Source: DATDFB01 sp035276475 (GTDB lineage Bacteria > Acidobacteriota > Thermoanaerobaculia > Gp7-AA8). Taken from it: a DNA stretch of 64,000 nt. Position 1 is the stretch's first letter, and each line of letters begins with the position of its first letter. A program made the position numbers and the translations under genes. Positions 16,929-24,259 of the stretch are shown piece after piece. Below the pieces are notes generated by a model, which was not told the DNA's origin, did no database searches, and saw only the letters and a program-made list of their open reading frames with translations. The stretch is from assembly GCA_035276475.1 (NCBI GenBank), contig DATELQ010000028.1:1-64000 (forward strand), in the 5' to 3' direction.

Positions 16929-18382
16929 CGTCCCCAGCTTCCGAGGGCGTCCCAGACGGACGTGACTCGGGGCGGCGAGACGCCGCCGGGCCGGCCGGCG
17001 AGGACGCCGGCACTACTTAGCACCGCCGCAACCGCAGACACGACCTCGGGGGTCCCGCGCCCCAACGACTCCTCATGCTCGACGAGGAAGCGCGTGGAGA
17101 CGCGGCCGTCGCGGAAGGCTTCGTGCGTGACGACGCGGCGCAGCCAGGAGACGTTCGTGCGCACTCCGAGGATCGTGTAGTCGCGCAGCGCCCGGTCGAC
17201 GCGGTCGATGCAGGCGTCGCGCGACTCGGCGTAGCAGACGAGCTTCGCCAGCATCGGGTCGTACGACACGCCGATCTCGCTTCCCTGCGCCACGCCGGCG
17301 TCGACGCGCACGCCGGGGCCGGACGGCTCCGCGTACAACGCGATTTTCCCGCTCTGCGGCAGGAAGCGATCGTCCGGATCCTCGGCGTAGACGCGCACTT
17401 CGATGGCGTGCCCGCGCTGCCGCAGCTCGCTCTGCGCCCACGGCATCGGCTTCCCGCCGGCGACGTCGATCTGCGCGCGCACTAAGTCGACGCCCGTGAC
17501 CTGCTCGGTGATGGGGTGCTCGACCTGCAGGCGCGTATTCATCTCCAGGAAGTAAAACTCGCCGTCGGGCGTGACGATGAACTCGACCGTGCCGGCGTTG
17601 CGGTAGCCGACGCCGCGCGCCGCCGCGACCGCGGCCTGCGCCATCCGCTGGCGAAGTTCTTCGCTGTAGCGCGGCGCCGGCGTCTCCTCCACGACTTTCT
17701 GGTGCCGGCGCTGAATCGAGCAGTCGCGCTCGAAGAGGTGCACGACCTCGCCGCGGCCGTCGCCGAAGATCTGGAACTCGACGTGGCGCGGCTCCTCGAT
17801 GTACTTCTCGAGCAGCAGCCGGTCGTCGCCGAAGGCCTTCATGGCCTCGCGCCGCGCCGACTCGATCTGCGGCTGCAGCTCGCCGCGCTCGCGGACGATC
17901 TTCATCCCCTTCCCGCCGCCGCCCGCGCTCGCCTTCACGAGCACCGGGTAGCCGATGCGGTCCGCTTCGGCCTGGAAGTTGGTTTGATCGTCGCCGTCGT
18001 AGCCGGGAACGACCGGGACGCCGAGGCGCTGCATGAGATGGCGGGAGTGCGCCTTCGAGCCCATCGCCGCGATTGACTCCGCGGTCGAGCCGATGAAGAT
18101 GATCTTCGCCTCCTCGCACGCAGCGGCGAGCTCGGCGCGCTCGGAGAGGAAACCGTAGCCGGGATGGATGGCGTCGGCGCCGGAGGCGCGCGCGGCGTCG
18201 ATGACGCTGTTGACGTCGAGGTAGCTTTTCAGTGGAACGGCGTCGTCGAAGAAGCGCCGAACGAAGCGGACATCGTCGTTGGCGGCGTGGCCGAGGATGG
18301 AGCGGATGCCGATCTCGCGGCAGGCGCGGGCGATGCGGACGGCGATTTCGCCGCGATTCGGGACGAGTATGGCGTCGATCAT
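16925..18382 (-). CDS. biotin carboxylase subunit, LiuD/MccA-like, lacking the biotinyl domain
   Basis: This ATP-dependent biotin carboxylase has 485 residues: VPNRGEIAVRIARACREIG at the N-terminus, the ATP-grasp KASAGGGGKGMKIV loop, RRHQKVVEETPAP, and FLEMNTRLQVEHPITE in the active site. Full-length MccA/LiuD proteins are about 650-670 residues and end in a biotinyl domain. Here the protein stops at WDALGSWGR, just where the BT/BCCP part should begin, and a REP-like element (16971-17011) is read through in frame just before. The next gene upstream is a LiuC-like hydratase, so the pair looks like a liuC–liuD remnant. The start is at 18382, because the longer frame translates a repeat. Confidence 0.88.
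   Translation of the reverse strand: MIDAILVPNRGEIAVRIARACREIGIRSILGHAANDDVRFVRRFFDDAVPLKSYLDVNSVIDAARASGADAIHPGYGFLSERAELAAACEEAKIIFIGSTAESIAAMGSKAHSRHLMQRLGVPVVPGYDGDDQTNFQAEADRIGYPVLVKASAGGGGKGMKIVRERGELQPQIESARREAMKAFGDDRLLLEKYIEEPRHVEFQIFGDGRGEVVHLFERDCSIQRRHQKVVEETPAPRYSEELRQRMAQAAVAAARGVGYRNAGTVEFIVTPDGEFYFLEMNTRLQVEHPITEQVTGVDLVRAQIDVAGGKPMPWAQSELRQRGHAIEVRVYAEDPDDRFLPQSGKIALYAEPSGPGVRVDAGVAQGSEIGVSYDPMLAKLVCYAESRDACIDRVDRALRDYTILGVRTNVSWLRRVVTHEAFRDGRVSTRFLVEHEESLGRGTPEVVSAVAAVLSSAGVLAGRPGGVSPPRVTSVWDALGSWGR
16971..17011. repeat. double-hairpin REP-like element inside the biotin carboxylase gene
   Basis: Two GC-rich hairpins lie in tandem: GGCGGCG-AGA-CGCCGCC (16971-16987) and GCCGGCG-AGGA-CGCCGGC (16994-17011). 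They are separated by six bases and flanked by CACTACT. The element is translated within the C-terminal tail (SAGVLAGRPGGVSPP) between the carboxylase core and the last nine residues. Paired palindromes of this size are typical of REP/BIME-type mobile repeats. Confidence 0.65.
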
Positions 18383-18384
18383 CG

Positions 18385-18465
18385 AAATGCAGAATGCAAA
18401 ATGCAGAATGCAGAATTCGAAACGCGACTCATTCTGCAGTCTGCATTCCGCATTCTGCATTCATC
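18385..18465. repeat. fold-back heptanucleotide repeat between the hydratase and biotin carboxylase genes
   Basis: The left arm (18385-18421) is built from imperfect copies of AATGCAG and the right arm (18429-18465) from copies of CTGCATT, forming an imperfect inverted repeat with a short loop. The array starts at the TGA of the upstream hydratase gene and ends two bases before the biotin carboxylase ATG. Its translation (for example MQNAECRLQNE) creates a false N-terminal extension of the carboxylase. Confidence 0.88.
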
Positions 18466-19237
18466 CTTTCGCCCACGGCGGTTTCTCCTTCTTCAAAAAC
18501 GCTGACATCCCTCCCTGCCCCTCTTCCGAAACGCGCCGCGCCGCGATCGCCTCGATGGTGTACGGCACGGCCACGGAGGGCTCGCTCTGCGCGACGTGCG
18601 CGATCAGTTTCTTGCACTCCCGCACCGCTTCCGGCCCCGAGGTTCTCAGTTGCGCGACGACGTCGGACACGGCGGCGTCGAGGTCCTCGGCCACGCGGTG
18701 CACGAGGCCGATGCGCAGCGCGCGCTCGGCGTCGAAGCGCTCGCCCGTCAGAAAGAGCGCCCGCGCGTGCGTCTCGCCGATCTTGGCGATGACGTACGGC
18801 GAGATGACCGCCGGCAGGATCCCGAGCTTGACCTCGGAGAGCCCGAACTTCGACTGCGGCGCGCAGATGGCGACGTCGCAGACGGCCACGAGCCCCACGC
18901 CGCCGCCGATGGCCGCGCCCTGAATCCGCCCCACGATCGGCAGCGGGCACTCGTTGATGACGGCGTACATCTTGGCGAGCTTCGCGGAGTCGCGGACGTT
19001 CTCCTCGCGCGTGTACGAGACCATGCGCGACATCCAGTTGAGGTCCGCGCCGGCGCAGAAGTTCGCGCCGCTGCCGCGCAGGACGACGGCGCGCGCGGAC
19101 GACGACGCCAGCGAGTCGAAGAGCTCGATGGCCTCGGCGATCAACTCGTCGTTGAAGGCGTTGTGGACCTCGGGGCGGTTGAGCGTGACGGCGACGACGC
19201 CGTCACGCTCCTCGACGAGCAGGGTTTTGTACGGCAT
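18461..19237 (-). CDS. enoyl-CoA hydratase, methylglutaconyl-CoA hydratase-like (LiuC type)
   Basis: This is a 258-residue crotonase-fold enzyme. The oxyanion-hole and active-site region FCAGADLNWMSRM and the IQGAAIGGGVGLVAVCDVA segment match the LiuC subgroup that hydrates 3-methylglutaconyl-CoA in leucine breakdown; the C-terminal EEGQGGMSAFLKKEKPPW is also typical of that group. The biotin carboxylase gene follows on the same strand. The carboxyltransferase (liuB) and isovaleryl-CoA dehydrogenase (liuA) are not adjacent. Confidence 0.9.
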   Translation of the reverse strand: MPYKTLLVEERDGVVAVTLNRPEVHNAFNDELIAEAIELFDSLASSSARAVVLRGSGANFCAGADLNWMSRMVSYTREENVRDSAKLAKMYAVINECPLPIVGRIQGAAIGGGVGLVAVCDVAICAPQSKFGLSEVKLGILPAVISPYVIAKIGETHARALFLTGERFDAERALRIGLVHRVAEDLDAAVSDVVAQLRTSGPEAVRECKKLIAHVAQSEPSVAVPYTIEAIAARRVSEEGQGGMSAFLKKEKPPWAKG

Positions 19238-19250
19238 GCGCCGCGCGATT

Positions 19251-20336
19251 CTATCGGTTCAGCGTCAAGCGCCGAATCACGTTGTTCCCCGTGTCGGCGA
19301 TGACGATCGATCCGTCCGGCGCGACCTTCAGCCCCACCGGCGCGTTGAACTTCGCGGACGCGGCGTCGCCGTCGGCGAAGCCGCTCACGCCGAGCTGGCC
19401 GGCCACGGTGACGAGCTTTCCGTCCGTGCCGATCATCCGGATCACGTGGTTGAACGTGTCGACGAAGAAGACTTCGCCCTTGTCGTTCACGTCGATGCCG
19501 CTCGGCGTGTTGAGGTTCGAGGCCACCGTCGTCACCACGCCTTCCGGCGTGATCTTGCGGATCGCGTTGTTGCCGGCGTCGCTCACGTAGACGCTGCCGT
19601 CCGGCGCCGTGGCCACGCCGCGCGGCGTGTCGAAGAGCGCCGCGCTGCCGGTGCCGTCGGCGTAGCCGGGATGACCGGGGTTGCCGGCGAGAATCGTCTC
19701 CCTCTTCCCCTGCGGGCACGCCTCGAACGACAGAATCCAGCCGATGGCGCGGATCGTGTGGTCGCCGGCGTCGGCGACGTAAACCTTTCGCTTGAGCGTC
19801 GTCGGGCCGAACGGCCCTTCGGGCTCCCTCGAGCGCGCGATGCCGGTCGGGCGGACAAAGCCGGTCATCACCGTCGACCAGTCGTCGCGCGCGGCGAGTC
19901 CTCCGCTCAGGCTGGCCAGCACGACCTGCCCCGCTTCGGTGCTGGAGAGCATGACGCCGCGGGCGTACGGGCCGCAGCCGCAGCCGTCGCCCGGCTGCTC
20001 GACGAGCACGCCGCCGCCGAAGGCGCCGCTGACGTCGAGGTGCACCGGCGACGGGAACGTGGTGACGAAGCCGGTCTCGTCGATGTGGCGCACGAGGCCG
20101 TTCATCCGGTCGATGACGTAGATCTCGCCGCTCTTGCCGAGCTCACATGTCGGCTTGCTCGGACCCGTAACGACGTCGAGCCACGTCGGATGCGTGAACA
20201 TCGCGTCCGTCGCGGGCCCGTCCCAGTAACCGGGGATGCCGGGATTCCCGGCGATGGTGGTGACAACGCCGGACGGCGGAGCAGCGAGCGCCGCCGTCGC
20301 CAGCGTGAGGAAAAGACAAACCAGGGACAATTTCAA
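19251..20336 (-). CDS. exported NHL-repeat beta-propeller protein
   Basis: This protein has about 361 residues. A TTG start at 20336 overlaps the TGA of the S8 protease gene (TTGA); it gives a clean signal peptide (LKLSLVCLFLTLATAALA). The mature protein carries NHL units, for example GVATAPDGSVYVSDAGNNAI, GIDVNDKGEVFFVDTFNHVI and GLKVAPDGSIVIADTGNNVI, with repeated GYADG/GFADG turns. A cysteine-rich loop (GDGCGCG) sits in an early blade. NHL propellers bind proteins or ligands; no catalytic residues are seen. Translational coupling suggests it works with the secreted protease. Confidence 0.85.
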   Translation of the reverse strand: MKLSLVCLFLTLATAALAAPPSGVVTTIAGNPGIPGYWDGPATDAMFTHPTWLDVVTGPSKPTCELGKSGEIYVIDRMNGLVRHIDETGFVTTFPSPVHLDVSGAFGGGVLVEQPGDGCGCGPYARGVMLSSTEAGQVVLASLSGGLAARDDWSTVMTGFVRPTGIARSREPEGPFGPTTLKRKVYVADAGDHTIRAIGWILSFEACPQGKRETILAGNPGHPGYADGTGSAALFDTPRGVATAPDGSVYVSDAGNNAIRKITPEGVVTTVASNLNTPSGIDVNDKGEVFFVDTFNHVIRMIGTDGKLVTVAGQLGVSGFADGDAASAKFNAPVGLKVAPDGSIVIADTGNNVIRRLTLNR

Positions 20337-22879
20337 TGATTGCGCCTCCCAGGGACTCGGCCGACGACCGGCGTGGGGAACGTGGCCTTGAGGGTGTAAC
20401 TGCTGTCTCCGATGATGTCGCCCGCCGGCGTGACGCGGATGAGCCAGCCCTGCAGCGGCAGGAACGTGTTGCCGCTGCCGAGGTTCGTCGTCAGCGCCGT
20501 CGTCGTGTTCGCCGGGATCGTCGCCGACGTCACCTCCGTCGGTCCGGGCGAGTTGAGCTGCACCGTGACCGGCGTGTCCTTCGTCGTCACGTTGATGGTG
20601 ATCGTGCCGGAGCGGTTGACGATGAAGCTGTACCAGTCCGTGTCGCCCTTGCACACCTTCGCCGAGACCGTCTGCCCGGCGCCGATGGCCGTGGCCGTGG
20701 CCGGCGTGTCGTTCGGCTCGAAGGCGTCGGTGCACGGCGCGGCGGCCGCGCCCTGCGTCGCCGTCGTGGTCACGAAGACGTACGACTGCGGCGCGTTCAC
20801 CGTCACGCTCTTGCCGGTGATGACGGCCTTGTAGCTGCCCGGCGTCGCGTTCGCGATCTCCACGACCTCGGTGTTGTCGACGCTGTTGACGCCGCGCGTG
20901 GCCGGGGCGGTGGGGTGATTCTTGTCGAGCACGTACGGCAGCGTGGTGTTGCCGGCGGCGTCGACGATCTTCAGATCGAGGTCGTTCTCGAGCGCCTTGA
21001 TCGCGAGCGGGTCTTCCTCGTCCGTCGCCGGCGGCAAGAGGGCCTCGGGATCGGCCCAGGCCAGGACTGCGCGGAAGGTGCCGGCGCTGGTGATGGCGAG
21101 CGGGATCTCGACCGTCTGTCCGTTGTCGATCGTGGCGGTCTTGATGTGCGTCCCCGCGGCGGCGTCGGCGCGGATGATGTCGACGGAGTTCTTGGCGTCG
21201 ACGAGGCCGAAGCCGTAGGCGTAGTCGGGACCGGGAAGATCGATCGAGGGATCGCCGACGCGGTCGCGCGCGCCGGCGATGAGCAGCGTCTTGAGCTGCT
21301 GCGCCGAGGGGCGCGCGTTGAACGTCTGCTTCCACTGCTGGGCCACGATGCCGGCGATGCCGGTGACGACCGGCGACGACATCGACGTGCCGCTCATCGT
21401 CGCGTAGCTGCCGCCCGGAATGGTCGAGTATTGATTGAAGCCCATGGCCATGAGATCGGGCTTCACGCGACCGTCCGTGGCCGGCCCGCGCGAGCTGAAG
21501 GAGGCGATGGTGCCGAATTGGTCGCAGGCGCCGACGGCCAGGACGTTCTTCTCCGCGGCGATGAGGCTCATCGTGCCGTAGGCGTCGTACTCCTTGTGCC
21601 TCACCGTCTCGCAGAACGGAATGCCGGTGTTGTTGTTGTCGTCGGTGGCCTTCGTGCTTTTCCCCTGCGAGCAGCCGCCCGTCGCCGGGCAGTCGGTGCC
21701 GCTGCCGTTCTGCGAGTAGCAGAAGATCTCGTTCGTGACGGGGTCGCCGTTCGTGTCGGTGTGGAGATGGCGGCCGTTGGCGTCGAAGTCGGGATGGCCG
21801 TTGGCGCCGTCGTTGCCGGCGGAGTGAACGAAGAGGACGTTCACCGTCGGGTCCTTGGCGATCTTGTCGTACGGCGCGGAGATGAAGGCGTCGTAGCCGC
21901 CGAAGTACTCGAAGGTGTCGTGCCACACCCACGGCACGCTGCCGGTGCCGTCGGGCTGCCAGCCGAAGACGAAGCCCCAGGAGTTGTTGTCGGCCGTGAC
22001 GTTCAGCTTTCCGAGGGACGACTTGTCGGAGAAGGCCTTGCTGATGCTGCCGGCGTTGAAGGCCTGCAGCGTGGCGTTCGGCGCCATCCCTCTGGCCTGC
22101 GGCGTGATGCCCTTGGCGATCATCGTTCCGGCCACGTGCGTGGCGTGACGGCTGTTGTCCGTCGTCGTGTTCGAGGTGACGCGTCCGCCGAACTCCGGAT
22201 GCGTCGTGTCGACTTTGCTGCACGGGTTGTTGGTGCAGTCGTTGACCTCGAAGATCGACAGGACGATGCCGGTGCCGTCGAGGCCGTACGGCGAGCTGTA
22301 GAGCGGCGTGACCTCGGAGAGGTTCGCGGCGACGTCGTTCATCGGGGCCATGCGCAGCGGCCGGCCGTAGACGCCGAAGACCGCTTCGCTGCGCGCCAGC
22401 CGCGCGATGGCGCCGGGCGGGATGCGCACTTCCAGGCGCTGCGGCTGCTCGGACGCGAGCTCGAGCGGCGTGACGATCGTGCCGCCCGCCGCCGCGACCG
22501 CGGCGAGGGCGGTGTCGAAGGTGGTGTCTTCGTGGAAGAGGACGCGGACCGTGACGAAGGGACTGTTGCTGGCCGCGGAGCGGAGGCCGTCGCGGCTGAT
22601 CTTGTTGCGCGCCGAGTAGAGCTCGACGCTGCGCACGCCGCGCGACGCTCCGAGCGATGCGGCGTCGGCCGCGCGGACGAGGTAGCGGTTGCCCGGCATC
22701 GCGCCCTGCACCTCGACCCCCTCGGCCTCGAGCTCGCCGGGGCGGAGCACGTGGTCCAGGGTGATGACGTAGTGCAGCGTGCGGGCGTCGCGCCGCAGCC
22801 GCGGCGGATCCTCATCGGCTGCCGCGACGGTGGAGACGGCGAGGAGGAGTACGAGAGCAATCGAAGCGCATCGATTCAT
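20333..22879 (-). CDS. secreted S8 family (subtilisin-like) serine peptidase
   Basis: This 848-residue protein has a signal peptide (1-20), a propeptide-like region to about 185 and a catalytic domain to about 560. The aspartate motif is atypical (VLSIFEVND followed by a Cys-bounded insert and VDTTHPEF). The histidine is in SRHATHVAGTM, the oxyanion asparagine in VHSAGNDG and the serine in SGTSMSSPVVTG. A beta-rich C-terminal domain and a pre-peptidase-type domain (DAFEPNDTPATATAI with DTDWYSF) follow. Several cysteine pairs suggest an extracytoplasmic enzyme. It is overlapped by the NHL gene downstream. Confidence 0.93.
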   Translation of the reverse strand: MNRCASIALVLLLAVSTVAAADEDPPRLRRDARTLHYVITLDHVLRPGELEAEGVEVQGAMPGNRYLVRAADAASLGASRGVRSVELYSARNKISRDGLRSAASNSPFVTVRVLFHEDTTFDTALAAVAAAGGTIVTPLELASEQPQRLEVRIPPGAIARLARSEAVFGVYGRPLRMAPMNDVAANLSEVTPLYSSPYGLDGTGIVLSIFEVNDCTNNPCSKVDTTHPEFGGRVTSNTTTDNSRHATHVAGTMIAKGITPQARGMAPNATLQAFNAGSISKAFSDKSSLGKLNVTADNNSWGFVFGWQPDGTGSVPWVWHDTFEYFGGYDAFISAPYDKIAKDPTVNVLFVHSAGNDGANGHPDFDANGRHLHTDTNGDPVTNEIFCYSQNGSGTDCPATGGCSQGKSTKATDDNNNTGIPFCETVRHKEYDAYGTMSLIAAEKNVLAVGACDQFGTIASFSSRGPATDGRVKPDLMAMGFNQYSTIPGGSYATMSGTSMSSPVVTGIAGIVAQQWKQTFNARPSAQQLKTLLIAGARDRVGDPSIDLPGPDYAYGFGLVDAKNSVDIIRADAAAGTHIKTATIDNGQTVEIPLAITSAGTFRAVLAWADPEALLPPATDEEDPLAIKALENDLDLKIVDAAGNTTLPYVLDKNHPTAPATRGVNSVDNTEVVEIANATPGSYKAVITGKSVTVNAPQSYVFVTTTATQGAAAAPCTDAFEPNDTPATATAIGAGQTVSAKVCKGDTDWYSFIVNRSGTITINVTTKDTPVTVQLNSPGPTEVTSATIPANTTTALTTNLGSGNTFLPLQGWLIRVTPAGDIIGDSSYTLKATFPTPVVGRVPGRRNH

Positions 22880-22907
22880 TGGGTCGCCTTCTTTTTCGCT
22901 ACGGATT

Positions 22908-22995
22908 TGGTGCCCGAGGTCGGACTCGAACCGACATGGGGCTTACACCCCGGCAGATTTTGAGTCTGCTGCGTCTGCCATTTCGCCACTCGGGC
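22908..22995 (-). tRNA. tRNA-Leu (anticodon CAA)
   Basis: The minus strand folds as a class II tRNA: acceptor GCCCGAG pairing with CTCGGGC, anticodon stem GCAGA/TCTGC around loop CTCAAAA (anticodon CAA, reading UUG), a long variable arm GGGGTGTAAGCCCC, and T-arm GTCGG-TTCGAGT-CCGAC. The discriminator is A and the CCA end is encoded (22908-22910). The LeuA-like gene upstream reads into its first 53 bases. Confidence 0.97.
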
Positions 22996-24241
22996 TGAGC
23001 TGAGCATCCATCCAGCGGCGGGCGCAAGAGTGTAGCTCTTCATCAGTGAGAATACGGTTCGTCGACTTGGCCAGTTGGAAAATTTCTTTCGCCAACCCCT
23101 CGTCCTGCGGATAGCCATTCCGTGCCAGCCAGTAGATGACGTTGGAAAGACCGCACATCGGACCGACTTCAATGATCTGTTCGAGGCCGAACCACCCCGC
23201 CGGAACCCCCGAGTAAACGCGGTCCGCAAGCCACTCGCTTCCCTTGTTCCGGGCCTTGATAATGGCCGCGGCGTGCACGCCCGTACCGGTGCGGAACGCG
23301 TCGCGGCCGAAGACAGGATACTGGTCCGGCAGCGGTACTTTCGTGACATCGGAGACGAAGCGGACATATTCACCAAGCTGCGACAGGTCGTTTTCGATCC
23401 ATCCCATCAGCTTGAGGTTGACCATGAGGAGGTCGATGGGGGTGTTGCCGACGCGCTCGCCGATGCCCAGGGCGCAGCCGTGCACGCGGTCGGCGCCGGC
23501 CTCGATGGCGGCGATGGAGTTGAGCACGCCGAGGCCGCGGTCGGAGTGGCCGTGCCAGTCGACCTTGACGTTCGGGTTGACGCGGTCGCGCAGCCGGACG
23601 ACGAAGCGAATGAGATTGCGCACGCCCCACGGCGTAGCATGGCCGACGGTGTCGCAGACACAGATGCGCACGGCGCCCGCGTCGATGGCCGCGGTGTAGA
23701 GCTTCTCGACGTCCTCCGGCTTCGCCCGGATGGTGTCCTCGGTGACGTACATGACCGGGATGCCGTTGTCGGTGGCGAATTTCACCGCCTTCGCCGACTG
23801 CCGGACCATCCAGTCGAAGTCCCACTCCTCGGCGAACTGGCGGATCGGCGAGGAGCCGATGAAGAGGTCGGCCTCGATGGGGATGCCGACGCGCTGGGAG
23901 ATGTCGATGATGGGCTTGACGTCATTCTCGTGCGTCCGCCCCGCGGCGCTCGGCGCGACGTTGAGTTTCTGCTCGACGATCTCGCGCGCCAGGCGCTCGA
24001 CGGAGCGCTGGACGTGCGGCCCGGCGCCGGGGAGCCCGATGTCGGCGTTGTCGACGCCGACGGCGTTCATGAAGTGCAGGATGCGGACTTTGTCGTCGAG
24101 CGAGGGATCGGTGACGGACGGCGACTGCAGGCCGTCGCGCAGGGTCTCGTCGTCGAATTCGATTTTCTTCGTGGACGGGCGCGACGGCTTCTCGCCGGCG
24201 ACGTTCCAGTCGTAGATGAGCGATTCAGGGGCTTCGTTCAT
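22943..24241 (-). CDS. LeuA/HMGL-like acyltransferase (2-isopropylmalate synthase family)
   Basis: This is a DRE-TIM barrel enzyme of about 432 residues. The N-terminal metal and acyl-CoA site is FDDETLRDGLQSPSV, with VDWHGHSDRGLGVLNSI and HGCALGIGERVGNTPIDLL completing the HxH and helix motifs. It lacks the LeuA C-terminal allosteric domain, so it may be a citramalate-, homocitrate- or other aldol-type acyl-CoA condensing enzyme. The last 18 or so residues are translated from tRNA-Leu sequence (SGEMADAADSKSAGV) and the TAA lies in the tRNA variable arm. A GTG at 24247 is an alternative start. Confidence 0.85.
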   Translation of the reverse strand: MNEAPESLIYDWNVAGEKPSRPSTKKIEFDDETLRDGLQSPSVTDPSLDDKVRILHFMNAVGVDNADIGLPGAGPHVQRSVERLAREIVEQKLNVAPSAAGRTHENDVKPIIDISQRVGIPIEADLFIGSSPIRQFAEEWDFDWMVRQSAKAVKFATDNGIPVMYVTEDTIRAKPEDVEKLYTAAIDAGAVRICVCDTVGHATPWGVRNLIRFVVRLRDRVNPNVKVDWHGHSDRGLGVLNSIAAIEAGADRVHGCALGIGERVGNTPIDLLMVNLKLMGWIENDLSQLGEYVRFVSDVTKVPLPDQYPVFGRDAFRTGTGVHAAAIIKARNKGSEWLADRVYSGVPAGWFGLEQIIEVGPMCGLSNVIYWLARNGYPQDEGLAKEIFQLAKSTNRILTDEELHSCARRWMDAQLSPSGEMADAADSKSAGV

Positions 24242-24259
24242 GGTCACTCGGTGCGCATG

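Noticed and set aside
18383..18460. N-terminal extension of the biotin carboxylase
   Set aside because: It is the translation of the fold-back repeat; the conserved N-terminus begins at the ATG at 18382.
20337..22223. Minus-strand frame extending the NHL gene upstream to 990 codons
   Set aside because: The extra part is an out-of-frame reading of the S8 protease gene; the signal peptide after the TTG at 20336 marks the real start.
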